From Granulicatella seriolae (lineage in GTDB: Bacteria > Bacillota > Bacilli > Lactobacillales > Aerococcaceae): a stretch of 64,000 bases of DNA. Below are positions 53,539 to 63,625 of this stretch, in pieces. The notes under the pieces were generated by a model. That model was not told where the DNA came from and ran no database searches. It was given only the letters and a program-made list of their open reading frames with translations. Position numbers and translations under genes: made by a program. The DNA is taken from the NCBI RefSeq assembly GCF_024543085.1, contig NZ_JANHNZ010000008.1, positions 23,381 to 87,380 on the forward strand, in the 5' to 3' direction. The stretch's first letter is position 1, and every line of letters begins with the position of its first letter.

Positions 53539-53916
53539 ATGAAAAGATTAGATTCAGCCAAAGCACCACAAGCAGTCGGACCTTATTCACAAGCCCTTGT
53601 AACAGGCGACTTAGTTTTCCTATCCGGACAAGTCGGCATCGACCGCCAAACCGGTCAGCTACAAAATGGATTAGAGGAGCAAACCCACCAAGTCTTTCGT
53701 AATATTTCCTATGTGTTGGAAGAAGAGGGCTTGACCTTGAAAGACGTGGTTAAAACATTAGTACTGCTTAGTGATATTCAAGATTATGCAACTGTTAATG
53801 GCATTTATGCCCAGTATTTTGAGGAACCATATCCAGCCCGCAGTGCCTTTGCGGTGGCAGCTCTGCCATTAGGGGCTAAGGTGGAGATAGAGGTTGTGGC
53901 TAGGATAGCTCGGTAA
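53539..53916 (+). CDS. ridA: Enamine/imine deaminase RidA family
   Basis: A 125-residue protein, normal for the family. It has APQAVGPYSQALVTGDLVFL at the start and YPARSAFAVAALPLGAKVEI at the end, with the catalytic Arg in PARS. It hydrolyses reactive 2-aminoacrylate-type imines formed in amino-acid breakdown. It is the last gene of the oad run (40-bp gap), probably co-transcribed. Confidence 0.94.
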   Translation: MKRLDSAKAPQAVGPYSQALVTGDLVFLSGQVGIDRQTGQLQNGLEEQTHQVFRNISYVLEEEGLTLKDVVKTLVLLSDIQDYATVNGIYAQYFEEPYPARSAFAVAALPLGAKVEIEVVARIAR

Positions 53917-53932
53917 AATTTGAAATGTAAGA

Positions 53933-53970
53933 AGTAAGTGCCAAAAACTTGGTGGCTGCTTCTTTTTTTA
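53933..53970 (+). terminator. Terminator after ridA
   Basis: GAAG...GTGCCA pairs with TGGTGGC...CTTC, followed by seven T. Confidence 0.75.
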
Positions 53971-54205
53971 CGGATGTAATAGTTGAAAATATGTATTTTG
54001 AGAGGGGTTAGATAGAAATTCAGTTGTGTGGAAATGTCGGATAATTGCCTCAGATGGAAAAACCACAATAGATATCACTATAATTTCCACCCTAAGTCTG
54101 TGGAGTTTCCAAGGAGAATCATGTATACTGAATCTACAGCTACGAAGACTTAACCGCGCCATTTGACGTGGGAGAGCTAAAAATACATGAAATTGAGGAA
54201 CTTGA

Positions 54206-55375
54206 ATGAAATTTAAAAAACCATACCTTATCGCCATTTTATTGACAGCCCTAGCGTTTTTTTTAGTCATCAAATATTGGGACCCAGCCATGGCACTGGT
54301 CATAGCCGTTTTGGGAGCCATTAGCCCCTTAATCATTGGTGGTGTTATTGCTTACATCGTCAACATTTTGATGACTGCTTACGAAAAGCTCTATACCAAA
54401 TGGATTAAAGCTCCTGCCTTGCTAAAATTCAAGCGCCCGATTAGTCTGGTGCTAGCTTTTATCAGTTTTGTCTTGTTTTTATTTCTCTTTTTAGCCCTAA
54501 TTATTCCAGAATTAGTCCGAAGTGTTCAAACCTTATTGAGCATTGACCCTAAAGCTATCGTCGATTCCTTTAGTTGGCTACAAAATAATGAACTTTTCGG
54601 TCAATACTACGAACGAATCGCTTCGAGTATTTCTATAGACCAAACGGAGATGCAAAAACGTGCAGTAGAGGCCTTCCAACAAGTTCTAACTGGTGTTGGT
54701 GGCGTTATGACCACCTTGGTGACAACCCTTACATCCGTTTTTTCAACAGTCGTCACCCTAATTATTAGTGTCGTTTTCTCCATTTATATCCTATCCAGCA
54801 AAGAAACTCTAGGCAGACAAATCAAAACATTGCTAACGACCTATGTGCCATCCTTGTATTCAGGCATTAAATACGTAACGGATATCGTCAACGACAGCTT
54901 TAGAAATTTCTTTATTGGTCAATTGCTAGAAGCTATCATTGTCGGAGTGCTCTGTTACATTGGAATGCTTATTTTCAAGTTTCCATTTTCCGCTACGGTC
55001 AGCGTTCTAGTCGGATTTTCAGCCCTAATCCCAATGGCCGGAGCCTATATTGGTGCTATTTTAGGGGCATTGATGATTCTGACAACTTCACCAATTCAAG
55101 CCTTGCTATTCTTAGTCTACATTACTATCCTCCAACAAATGGAAGGGAATATTGTTTACCCAAGAGTGGTCGGTAATTCTATTGGCCTGCCAGGAATCTG
55201 GGTATTAGCCGCTGTCACAATCGGTGGTTCGCTCTACGGAATCGTGGGTATGCTCCTATCCGTACCGCTAGCCGCAGCCCTATACAAACTCCTACGAAAT
55301 GATGTCGCTAAGCGCAAGGATAAGGGTGAGGAAGTGGTTGTGGAGGATGTGACTGATACAACGGCTACAAGTTAA
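54206..55375 (+). CDS. AI-2E family transporter (PerM/YtvI type)
   Basis: A 389-residue protein with about eight membrane helices. The conserved part near the C terminus is recognisable: FPFSATVSVLVGFSALIPMA, then YIGAILGALMI and QQMEGNIVYPRVVGNSIGLP. Members export signals or act as ion antiporters; the family name does not prove autoinducer transport. The charged C-terminal tail is cytoplasmic. Stands alone, with a strong terminator. Confidence 0.88.
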   Translation: MKFKKPYLIAILLTALAFFLVIKYWDPAMALVIAVLGAISPLIIGGVIAYIVNILMTAYEKLYTKWIKAPALLKFKRPISLVLAFISFVLFLFLFLALIIPELVRSVQTLLSIDPKAIVDSFSWLQNNELFGQYYERIASSISIDQTEMQKRAVEAFQQVLTGVGGVMTTLVTTLTSVFSTVVTLIISVVFSIYILSSKETLGRQIKTLLTTYVPSLYSGIKYVTDIVNDSFRNFFIGQLLEAIIVGVLCYIGMLIFKFPFSATVSVLVGFSALIPMAGAYIGAILGALMILTTSPIQALLFLVYITILQQMEGNIVYPRVVGNSIGLPGIWVLAAVTIGGSLYGIVGMLLSVPLAAALYKLLRNDVAKRKDKGEEVVVEDVTDTTATS

Positions 55376-55408
55376 AAACTACTTATAGGAGTTTTTAACG
55401 AGAATGTT

Positions 55409-55476
55409 AAACGGATAGCCCCTCTGTCAAAAATATTCAATTGGATATTTAGGGCTGAGGGGCTATCCGTTTTTAT
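55409..55476 (+). terminator. Long terminator hairpin after the AI-2E-type gene
   Basis: AAACGGATAGCCCCTC pairs perfectly with GAGGGGCTATCCGTTT, with a smaller AAATATT stem within the loop, then TTTTAT. From 55480 to 55945 I see only AT-rich sequence without a gene. Confidence 0.9.
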
Positions 55477-55945
55477 ATTATTTTCCTGACTTTTCCACTT
55501 GTAGAAAAAAATAAGTCGACAAACACTTACAACCACAAGGGTTACAAGAAATATTATCAATTAATACTTGTATATATAGTGGTTTTGCATATAAATTTAC
55601 TTTTTTTGATGAAAAAGCTAATTTATCATATGAGTTTTGATAAATTTATCCAAGAAGATACAAGTGTTTATCAAATTTAGATGCATAAAATTATTATTTT
55701 TATTTGAGAAAACAGACTAATTTAGACTGAATACTATGCAAAAATATTGAAAATGAAATGAATTTCTCATTGGTGACATTAAAAACTTGAAAAAGCTGTA
55801 TATATACTCCTAAAAAAATAAAAACACCACTGAAACCCTTTAGTAACAAGAAGTTTGGTGGCTAACAAAGATATTGATTTCAATGGCTTTTTAACTTTCC
55901 GAATATAGATTAATGTTTGTGATTTAAACCTTGTACTAGTTTTAA

Positions 55946-57442
55946 TCAGACAAAAATATACTGTTTAGTCATAGAATCACCCAGATTTTTAATTTGTTGT
56001 TTGATTATATGGTATCGTTCAGATGAACTTTTAGGAAGTACATATTTAGTTGAACGTCCCTTGCCTACAATTTCTATATACTTTTTACTTTGTAAAAGCT
56101 TCAAGCTTTCTCTAAATTTGTATTCTGTCATCAAGTTGTTTTCAATAATATCATTTTTGCTAATGCTTCCATTTTCGGTTATATATTTAAGTATTACTTT
56201 CTCATCTTTTGTTACGTCTCGGTATGAAGATAGTAAATCAAGCTTCCAGATGGTTATGATTGTGCTATCAAAAGTAGTTGAGACTTCGGGGATTTTGAGT
56301 TTATATTTCTCTGACACATCAAAGATCTTTGGTCCCCCAGAACCTGCTTTTTCTGACATCCCAATTCTCCTGAACAGTGATGAAATTGTACTATTTCGCG
56401 TTTTTGATGTACCACCATGTATAAATTCAGGGATGGAAATTTTCATTTTCCCAGGATTCTTAAATTCATAAAAATCATTGTATGCAGTGATGACAATAGG
56501 TGAATCAAAATCATAGTAAGCGTGCATTAAACAGTTAACCAAGGCTTCACGTATGGATTCTGATAGGTCTTTTTTAAACGGTAAACGATAGGCTGACTCA
56601 GTATTGAGTTCAAACCTGTCATTTGTTGTTGCTGTTAATTTCTTATATGTTAGATTGAAAAAATCAAACATATTCAAATCAGGATACATCATATCCCCTG
56701 TTGAAACTCTATCATTCCAGCGAGTAGAAAGTGAGTTATCCTTTTCAAAGTAGTCTAATTGAAATTTAGGGTATCTAGAAATTATGGAATTATATTTTCC
56801 AAAAAATAGTAACCCGCCTGCGGTTAACTTATAAGTCCCGTATGTTCTATCCTTTTTAAATACGCCAACTTCGATTAAAAAATTTCTAAGGGACATAGTA
56901 CTATATTTAGTATTACCCGTAAGTTCAATTAGTAGATTCTTGTAATAATTTACGGTCTCTATATTTAAGTCAGTTTCATCAAAGTTATTAAGTAGTTCAC
57001 TATCAATATCATCATGAGAATTATTCATAAGATATTTTAATTCTTCTTTATCAAGTCGGACATCCCCTTCTCCTAATCATTTATATGATTCTCTATAGTC
57101 ATTTTTTAGATGAACAGGTTTTTGATCTGAATTTGCTTCTCTTATAGTGATAACAATAAGTTTCTTCTCTTTATTTGGAATATCAATGTATTCAATATCA
57201 TTGTCAGTGAGTAAATTACAGCTGACTTTTTGTTTGTTTGCAACTAAAGCAAATAAGTTATCTCGAATTTTCTGAGGGTTATTTACACCTTGATATGGGT
57301 CATCATTCTTTTCATCAATTCCTAAAATAACTTTCCCACCATTGGTATTTGCAAAAGCAGAATATGTCTCCCAGAAAGAATCAGGTAGTGCATTTTTTGC
57401 TTTTTTATATTCTAAATCGTTCCCTTCAATTTTTAATTCCAC
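55946..57442 (-). pseudogene. AlbA_2/HATPase-type regulator broken by a stop codon
   Basis: Two open stretches lie in one frame. The first (57442-57077) is an AlbA_2/Schlafen-type domain (FWETYSAFANTNGGKVILGI, HLKNDYRESYK). The second (to 55946) has the ATP-binding part (SIREALVNCLMHAYYDFDSP, FRRIGMSEKAGSGG) and a C-terminal winged helix. They are joined by TGA at 57077 where relatives have an Arg followed by LGEGDVRL-like sequence; the residues after the stop here are LGEGDVRLDKEELKYLM. A single CGA-to-TGA change explains it. The intact protein, about 498 residues, would be a putative DNA-binding regulator of unknown target. Confidence 0.82.
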
Positions 57443-57482
57443 ACCTCTTACTCCTAACTTTAAAAAATTAATTTGTAGGGTA

Positions 57483-57601
57483 TCACGCGAAAATCACGCG
57501 AAAATTTTATTGAACAAATCTCAATTTTGACTGATTTTATAGTATTCTTAAGAGGTCACTTTTGAAATCATATCGAAAATCACGCGAAAGTCACGCGATT
57601 A
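57483..57601. repeat. Two pairs of 11-bp direct repeats, TCACGCGAAAA
   Basis: Copies start at 57483 and 57494 (exactly 11 apart), and at 57580 and 57591 (again 11 apart; the last is partial). They lie upstream of the AlbA_2-type gene on its promoter side. The 11-bp period places copies on one DNA face, as for protein-binding sites. Elsewhere in the window I did not notice this motif. Confidence 0.7.
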
Positions 57602-58138
57602 TGTTTCCAACCAGTCAGTCCAATCGTCAAAGGCCGTATTATTGTATAGTTCAATCAGTCGTTGTCTAACAAGTTGAATAGCGTCACTGATTCATACCAT
57701 TCATGGAATTGTGAAAAAGACATGTCCACTGTTGTTTGGCTATCTGAAAGGTATTTATCAAGAAACCGAGTAGATGATTTGAGTCATAACTAATCTCTAT
57801 ATCTGTTGAGGATGAATCCTTAAGCAGGCGGTCATGCTCTTGTTTAATTTATAGCTTGATTTTATTTTTAAAAAGGTCTGATATGTCACCAATAAGATCA
57901 TACGAAGCATAGATATAGTTAGCCAAGTAATCAGAAAGCTCTTTGATTTTAGTATCATCAAATCCTTCTTGCTGGCTTAGGTAAGTTTGAGCTACCTTTC
58001 TAGAGGGATTAAGTTATTTCCTCTTACGTATGTGTTAATAGTTGATTTTTTAAGGCCAAGACGATTTCCAAAATTAATAAAAGATAAATCTAACTCATTT
58101 TTGACCAATAGCCTTTTTATCTGGCTTAAGTCATTCAA
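57599..58138 (-). pseudogene. XRE-like helix-turn-helix regulator, multiply disrupted
   Basis: From TTG 58138 a helix-turn-helix start is readable (LNDLSQIKRLLVKNELDLSF, then GNRLGLKKSTINTYVRGNN). A frameshift near 57992 leads to QTYLSQQEGFDDTKIKELSD, then stop codons and more frameshifts. The last piece, QLVRQRLIELYNNTAFDDWT with DWLET, ends at TAA 57599. It looks like a decayed phage-repressor or mobile-element regulator next to the decayed AlbA_2 gene. Confidence 0.6.
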
Positions 58139-58355
58139 ACATGGGTTACCTCTCAAAACATTATAACATAAGAGTTTATGGCATCGTACATTTTTACAAA
58201 AAACACGTGTCACCGTGTATAGTTTCGTATATTAGTATTACCTGGTTTATTAAAATTTCTAAGCGACTCACTCCGAAAGTAAGTCGCTTAATGGATAGAC
58301 CATCTTTTTCAAAGGAATTGTATAATTATGCTAATATGTATATTCCTAAGGGCAA

Positions 58356-58412
58356 ACAAAAAAAGATAGCCTAAACCTCTTCCAATGCTTGCGCACCGAG
58401 GTTTACCTATCT
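58356..58412 (-). terminator. Terminator downstream of tRNA-Lys
   Basis: On the minus strand, GATAG and AAACCTC pair with GAGGTTT and CTATC, followed by TTTTTTT. Confidence 0.75.
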
Positions 58413-58429
58413 TATGGGTTTGGCACCCA

Positions 58430-58503
<74 letters not shown>

Positions 58504-58738
58504 AACTTTTTTCATGGATACAAGGGTCATTATACGCCTGTAGAGTTTAGAAATCAAGAAGATTTTTTAAAAGAGACTTTCTTTGTGTAAACTTGGGTCT
58601 TAAAATAGACGAAGCTACTTCCCAATAGAGGCCGACATCTAAGTTTAGGAAAAAATCATTGGGTAATGTAACTATTTCCAAAAGTCTAAAATGAGTTTGC
58701 AGCTCATTTCCAATAGGTGAGCTGGAGGATCGACTCAT

Positions 58739-58788
58739 AAAAAGCAGCCGGAACCAAGACGAACTTGTCTTGGCACCGGCAGCTTTTT
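58739..58788. terminator. Bidirectional terminator
   Basis: AAAGC, CCGG and CCAAGAC pair with GTCTTGG, CCGG and GCTTT, with A and T runs on either side. It serves the DUF1836 gene on the minus strand. From 58510 to 58738 I see no supported gene. Confidence 0.85.
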
Positions 58789-58800
58789 AACTACCTATTG

Positions 58801-59331
58801 TTATTTATCAGGGCTATTTTTCATTTCGTTCAGTAAATATTTGCTGTAGAGTTGGCCGGCAACAGTGATAGATGTCGCACGAATCAAGTCCAAAGCTGGG
58901 TTGATGCGAAATTCAAAAACAAGTCTTTCTTCTGGGTCATCAATCAAGTTTTTCACACGCGTAAAAATATACTCAATCTCATCCGCAAAGGTGTTGTAGC
59001 AAGTTTCGACATCATACTTAGCGGTTAACACTTCGATGGCATCCTTAATATCATTAATCTGGATGACATTTTTGAACAAGGTGATAATCGTTAGCATAGC
59101 TAGGTGGTCGCGGTCATAACGTTTGTTAGTAGGTTTAGGGATGATGCCCATTTTTACATAATTGTTGACCATGGCAGAAGTTAGTATAGAACTATTGAAG
59201 TCTGTTTGGTAGAACTCCAAAGTTGCATTAACTGAAGAGACTAACTGTTCCATATAAATTTCAAAGTTAGGTAATTCGTCCCACCTTGGGATGTGGAAAG
59301 GTTTTTTATTTGTATTAGCTGCTTCTGACAT
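58801..59331 (-). CDS. DUF1836 domain protein
   Basis: A 176-residue protein matching DUF1836. It has FHIPRWDELPNFEIYMEQLV at the start, ILTSAMVNNYVKMGIIPKPT (a MerR-like helix-turn-helix) and KRYDRDHLAMLTIITLFKNV. The winged-helix start suggests a DNA-binding regulator; no target is known. AAAGGAG precedes ATG 59331. Confidence 0.85.
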   Translation of the reverse strand: MSEAANTNKKPFHIPRWDELPNFEIYMEQLVSSVNATLEFYQTDFNSSILTSAMVNNYVKMGIIPKPTNKRYDRDHLAMLTIITLFKNVIQINDIKDAIEVLTAKYDVETCYNTFADEIEYIFTRVKNLIDDPEERLVFEFRINPALDLIRATSITVAGQLYSKYLLNEMKNSPDK

Positions 59332-59529
59332 ATGGCTCTCCTTTTAAATAAGATTAGTAAAACGACTAAGACGTACCTATATAGTAGTGGAAATTGCTTC
59401 AAAACACAACGAAAATCTACCGTGACAAGAAAGTGTCACTTTTTTCTAAAAATTCAATACCAGTACAAAGAAAAAAGAGCCGAAGCCCTTTGTCTGTAAT
59501 AAAATAAAATACCGTACCAATTTAGAATA

Positions 59530-60417
59530 CTACGGAGTTTTTTCCTCTAAAAACGGTTCGACATGAATATCGATGAAAGGGATGGAGAAGGCATTACGCA
59601 ATTCAGTTTCAATCTCTTCAGTAACGGCATGGCTCTTCAATACGGTAAGATTTGGGTCCATAAGCACGGTTAGATCCATGTAAACATTTGATCCATAACG
59701 GCGTGCCTTTATCTCGCCAATCTCCTTTACTTCTTCATGTGCCATGATGAGCGGGCGATAGTCTTCCAACTCCTTCTGGTCAAAGCCGTCTGTTAGGGCG
59801 AAGGTACTCTCTTTAAAAATGTCAAAGGCAGTTTTTAAGATAATTAGGCCGACAACAATGGCCATAACCGCGTCCAGCCACCCCAAACCAAGTGAGGCCG
59901 CAAAAATAGCAATAGCAGTCGCAAAACTGGTCAAAGCATCACTAAGATTGTCCTTAGCCGCAGCTTTCAACCCCAATGAATGTAGCCGAGTTGCTAAACG
60001 ATTGTTGTAGATATAGACACACGACATGACAACGCCAGCCAGTGCTGCTGTAATAGCGGTAATCCAAGAGGGCGTGGGCATACTACCTTCAAGAATGTTA
60101 GTAACACTTGAACGCAGTACCTCAATCCCGATAAAAAACATGATAAATGATGTGGCCAAACTGGCAACTTGTTCAAATTTCCAGTGACCATAGGGGTGAT
60201 TGGCATCAACGGGTTTTTGTGAGATACGAAGACCAACCAAAACTAAAACGGAGGAGATAACATCCGTCACGTTGTTGAGCCCATCCGCTACCAAGGCAGC
60301 CGATAAGAATAAGTGCCCAATAACCACCTTAGCTAAGGACACAACGATATAAGCAACAATACTAACAATAGCACCACGTTCAGCTTGTTTTAAGTTTGTT
60401 GTACTAACTTCACTCAT
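59530..60417 (-). CDS. Cation diffusion facilitator, MntE-like
   Basis: A 295-residue CDF transporter with six membrane helices, HPYGHWKFEQVASL and a C-terminal cytoplasmic domain (IGEIKARRYGSNVYMDLTVL). The metal site reads NNVTD in helix 2 and DNLSD in helix 5, that is Asn-Asp-Asp-Asp instead of the Asp-Asp-His-Asp of zinc exporters. This pattern is reported for manganese exporters of the MntE type, so Mn2+ efflux is more likely than Zn2+. Confidence 0.82.
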   Translation of the reverse strand: MSEVSTTNLKQAERGAIVSIVAYIVVSLAKVVIGHLFLSAALVADGLNNVTDVISSVLVLVGLRISQKPVDANHPYGHWKFEQVASLATSFIMFFIGIEVLRSSVTNILEGSMPTPSWITAITAALAGVVMSCVYIYNNRLATRLHSLGLKAAAKDNLSDALTSFATAIAIFAASLGLGWLDAVMAIVVGLIILKTAFDIFKESTFALTDGFDQKELEDYRPLIMAHEEVKEIGEIKARRYGSNVYMDLTVLMDPNLTVLKSHAVTEEIETELRNAFSIPFIDIHVEPFLEEKTP

Positions 60418-60574
60418 GAAAAAGACTCCTTTATAAACAGGTAGAATTAAGTCTATTCATTATACTGGAAAAAAATTTTTTTGTAAAAATGAATTTAATT
60501 ATTGCTTTAGTCATAAAGTGATGATATACTAATTATCAGTTAAATATTAAACTTATACTATTGGAGGAAGCCAC

Positions 60575-61177
60575 ATGTCAAACTTTACTGATTTACAAGA
60601 AAAACGTCGTACTATTTATGCTTTAGGAAAAAACGTAAACTTATCTAACCAAGAGCTAGTAACTATTATAGAAGAAGCTATTAAAAATTCACCATCTGCT
60701 TTCAACTCACAATCTAGCCGAGCTCTTATCTTATTTGGTCAAGAATCAGAAGATTTCTGGAATGTCTTAACAGCTAACGAGTTAGAAAAAGTGACCCCAG
60801 CAGAAGCCTTTGAAAATACAAAAGCTAAATTAGCTAGCTTCGCAGCAGGCGTTGGAACCATTCTTTTCTTTGAAGACCAAGATGTCGTTAAGGTTCTACA
60901 AGAAAACTATGCCTTATACGCTGATAACTTCCCAACCTGGTCTGAACAAGCTCACGGAATCGCACTTTACTCAACGTGGATGGCTTTGGCAGAAGTAGGC
61001 GTTGGCGCAAGCGTGCAACACTACAACCCACTAGTTGACCAAGAGTTAGCTGTGAAATACGACCTCCCAACCAACTGGAAGTTGCGTGCACAAGTACCAT
61101 TCGGCTCCATCGAAGCTCCAGCTGGCGAAAAGACCTTCATGAATGACGAAGATCGTTTTAAAGTATTCGGAAACTAA
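60575..61177 (+). CDS. Nitroreductase family protein
   Basis: A 200-residue FMN-dependent enzyme of the short nitroreductase group: QEKRRTIYALGKNVNLSNQE, IKNSPSAFNSQSSRALILFG (FMN phosphate region), and GIALYSTWMALAEVGVGASV. Size and pattern are close to the CinD/YdfN type, which reduces nitro compounds or quinones. A TTGCTT-N17-TATACT promoter lies upstream, and GGAGG precedes ATG 60575. Confidence 0.9.
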   Translation: MSNFTDLQEKRRTIYALGKNVNLSNQELVTIIEEAIKNSPSAFNSQSSRALILFGQESEDFWNVLTANELEKVTPAEAFENTKAKLASFAAGVGTILFFEDQDVVKVLQENYALYADNFPTWSEQAHGIALYSTWMALAEVGVGASVQHYNPLVDQELAVKYDLPTNWKLRAQVPFGSIEAPAGEKTFMNDEDRFKVFGN

Positions 61178-61190
61178 TCATAAATAAAAT

Positions 61191-61229
61191 TGACTGCAGA
61201 AATCAGAAAATGGTTTCTGCAGTTTTTTT
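61191..61229 (+). terminator. Terminator of the nitroreductase gene
   Basis: ACTGCAGAAA pairs with TTTCTGCAGT, followed by a T run. Confidence 0.9.
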
Positions 61230-61243
61230 GTTTGTGTAGTCGA

Positions 61244-61404
61244 CCCTCCAGAGGAATTGTCGGAAATGAGAACGGTAGCACCGCCGAAAGCCTGGGTCTC
61301 CCGGCTTAGCTACCTAAGTGGCTGTAAGGGGCTAAAGCCGAACATCCACTGTACTTCAGCTATGCCTTACACCGTTATTTCCGGCAATTCCGCTGGAGAC
61401 TCTT
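61244..61404. repeat. LPR palindrome, long form (copy 11)
   Basis: CTCCAGAGGAATTGTCGGAAAT pairs with ATTTCCGGCAATTCCGCTGGAG (few mismatches). Core pieces GGTAGCACCGCCG, CGGCTTAGCTACC and CAGCTATGCCTTACACCG are present. Confidence 0.85.
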
Positions 61405-61500
61405 ATTTGTGTTTTGGACGGATTTTATTGAAAAGATGGTAAAAGTGATCTGGCTTTTTGTAATGTGACGTTTGAATGAAGCAGAAAACTTATTGATGAC

Positions 61501-61599
61501 GAATTATGAGAAAAGGAGCTCGAAATAGAGTAATTACTGGGAGTAGAGAGCATCTACTCCCAGTAAACGAGTCAAAAACGGTTCCTTTTCTCATAATTC
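61501..61599. repeat. Single palindrome of the 144-bp-array family
   Basis: GAATTATGAGAAAAGG pairs perfectly with CCTTTTCTCATAATTC. The inner hairpin ACTGGGAGTAGA/TCTACTCCCAGT equals that of the array at 3802. Length is 99 bp, with no second unit. Confidence 0.88.
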
Positions 61600-61756
61600 A
61601 ATTAATATCGAGTCAATTCTTCTAACAGAGTTAGAGTTTATTCATATAGACCTGAGTTTTCTACTAAATACTCAAAAAACGGTGCAACTCATTGTCTTTT
61701 AGAAAGAGAGTATTTTGTTACACAAGTACTGCCTAACAAGCACCATTTTCACTATA

Positions 61757-61773
61757 TGTTACATTTTCTAACA
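61757..61773. promoter_or_regulatory. GlnR box
   Basis: TGTTACATTTTCTAACA is a perfect TGTTA-N7-TAACA site 18 bases upstream of the glnR -35 box. A second pair of half-sites with wider spacing (TGTTA at 61715, TAACA at 61733) lies further upstream. Confidence 0.88.
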
Positions 61774-61791
61774 CCAAACGTTATTTAATGA

Positions 61792-61820
61792 TTGACTTTT
61801 TATTTTCTTCTCACTAAAAT
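61792..61820 (+). promoter_or_regulatory. Promoter of glnRA
   Basis: TTGACT (61792-61797), a 17-base spacer and TAAAAT (61815-61820). Confidence 0.82.
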
Positions 61821-61864
61821 ACGACTATAGTTTTTCATATCACAGCAAAGGAGATGGGCGGTTC

Positions 61865-62230
61865 ATGAGTGAAAAAGAATTACGACGGTCTTTGTCGGTC
61901 TTTCCGATTGGGACAGTCATGAAGTTAACGGATTTAACTGCTCGTCAGATTCGCTATTATGAGGAACAGCAACTCATCCGACCGGAACGCACCGATACCA
62001 ACAGGCGCATGTATTCCTTGAATGACGTAGACCATTTGTTGGAAATCAAGGACTACCTCAGCGAAGGACTTAGTATCATGGCGATTCAGAAGATTTTTGA
62101 GAGACAGAGTAAGGCATTGCAACAAAAAGATGGGCAACTGGCTGGCCTCACCGATGAAGATGTTAGACGTATTTTCTACAGTGAAATCATGCATATCAGT
62201 GGTCTGTCTGGCAACGACCGTTTATTCTAA
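61865..62230 (+). CDS. glnR: Nitrogen regulator GlnR (MerR family)
   Basis: A 121-residue MerR-fold repressor: VMKLTDLTARQIRYYEEQQL with the winged helix and recognition helix, RRMYSLNDVDHLLEIKDYLS, and a short C-terminal tail that senses feedback-inhibited glutamine synthetase. It represses its own operon and other nitrogen genes. ATG 61865 follows AAAGGAG. It forms an operon with glnA (39-bp gap). Confidence 0.95.
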   Translation: MSEKELRRSLSVFPIGTVMKLTDLTARQIRYYEEQQLIRPERTDTNRRMYSLNDVDHLLEIKDYLSEGLSIMAIQKIFERQSKALQQKDGQLAGLTDEDVRRIFYSEIMHISGLSGNDRLF

Positions 62231-62269
62231 CCTATAAATAAAAACTAGTTAAGAAAAGGGGAAACAAAC

Positions 62270-63607
62270 ATGGCAACAATCACTCGTCAAGATATTTTAC
62301 AAGAAGTTGAGGACAAAGACGTCCGCTACCTACGCCTAATGTTCACGGACATCTTAGGCACCATCAAAAATGTTGAGGTACCTATTAGCCAATTGGGAAA
62401 AGTACTGGACAACAAGATGATGTTCGATGGTTCTTCTATAGAAGGTTTTGTTCGTATCGAAGAAAGCGACATGTACCTTTACCCAGACCTATCCACTTGG
62501 TTAGTCTTCCCATGGGGCGGCGAAAATGGGAAAATTGCCCGCCTAATCTGTGATGTCTTTATGCCAGACGGCTCACCATTCCTAGGCGATCCAAGAAACA
62601 ACTTAATCCGCATCTTAGACGAAATGAAAGAGTTAGGCTTCTCTAAGTTTAACTTAGGACCAGAACCAGAATTCTTCCTTTTCAAACTAGATGAAAATGG
62701 CGAACCAACCATGGACCTTAACGACAACGGAGGCTACTTTGACCTAGCACCAACAGACCTAGGAGAAAACTGCCGCCGAGATATCGTTCTAGAATTAGAA
62801 AAATTAGGCTTTGAAATTGAAGCATCTCACCATGAAGTAGCGCCAGGACAACATGAGATTGACTGGAAATACGCAGATGCTATTGAAGCCTGTGACAATA
62901 TTCAAACCTTTAAACTAGTGGTCAAAACCATTGCCCGCAAACACGGACTACATGCAACCTTCATGCCAAAACCAGTATTTGGCATCAACGGATCAGGTAT
63001 GCATTTCAACTTGTCCCTTTTCACAGAAGATGGAGAAAATGCCTTCTTCGATGAAAATGCACCAATGCAATTAAGCGAAACGTGTCGTTATTTCCTAACT
63101 GGAGTTTTAGACCACGCCAAAGCGCTGACTGCTGTATGTAACCCAACTGTTAACTCTTATAAACGTTTGGTACCAGGCTATGAAGCGCCAGTTTACATTG
63201 CTTGGTCTGGACGTAACCGTTCGCCATTAATCCGTATTCCTGAGTCACGTGGCATGTCTACCCGTATCGAGCTCCGTAGCGTGGACCCATCAGCTAACCC
63301 ATACCTAGCTATGGCAGCGATTTTGAGTGCAGGTCTTGAAGGGATTCGTAAGAAATCTGTGGCGCCAGCACCGGTTGACCGCAATATCTATACCATGACA
63401 GCTGCGGAACGTAAGGCGGCTGGTATTGATGACCTGCCAAGTAGCTTGTCTCGTGCGGTTTCTTATCTATCCGAAGATGAAACTATCAAGGAATCACTAG
63501 GTAAACACATCTATGCCAACTTTATCGAAGCCAAGAAATTTGAGTGGGCTGCCTACCGTAGTCAAGTTACCGAGTGGGAATTAGATCAATACCTAAAATT
63601 ATATTAA
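62270..63607 (+). CDS. glnA: Glutamine synthetase, type I (alpha)
   Basis: A 445-residue enzyme, the usual GSI-alpha length. Motifs in order: [65 protein letters not shown] and the ATP loop [20 protein letters not shown]. It makes glutamine from glutamate and ammonia. The Arg near residue 62 that mediates glutamine feedback in Gram-positive GSI-alpha lies in the GFVRIEE segment. It lacks the adenylylation loop seen in GSI-beta. Confidence 0.97.
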   Translation: MATITRQDILQEVEDKDVRYLRLMFTDILGTIKNVEVPISQLGKVLDNKMMFDGSSIEGFVRIEESDMYLYPDLSTWLVFPWGGENGKIARLICDVFMPDGSPFLGDPRNNLIRILDEMKELGFSKFNLGPEPEFFLFKLDENGEPTMDLNDNGGYFDLAPTDLGENCRRDIVLELEKLGFEIEASHHEVAPGQHEIDWKYADAIEACDNIQTFKLVVKTIARKHGLHATFMPKPVFGINGSGMHFNLSLFTEDGENAFFDENAPMQLSETCRYFLTGVLDHAKALTAVCNPTVNSYKRLVPGYEAPVYIAWSGRNRSPLIRIPESRGMSTRIELRSVDPSANPYLAMAAILSAGLEGIRKKSVAPAPVDRNIYTMTAAERKAAGIDDLPSSLSRAVSYLSEDETIKESLGKHIYANFIEAKKFEWAAYRSQVTEWELDQYLKLY

Positions 63608-63625
63608 TGCAACATCGTTAGACTA

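Noticed and set aside
58141..58374. A 77-codon frame on the plus strand upstream of tRNA-Lys
   Set aside because: It overlaps a hairpin and the tRNA terminator, has no convincing ribosome site and no recognisable family.
58547..58738. A 63-codon frame on the minus strand
   Set aside because: No ribosome site and no recognisable domain; it lies just outside a strong bidirectional terminator.
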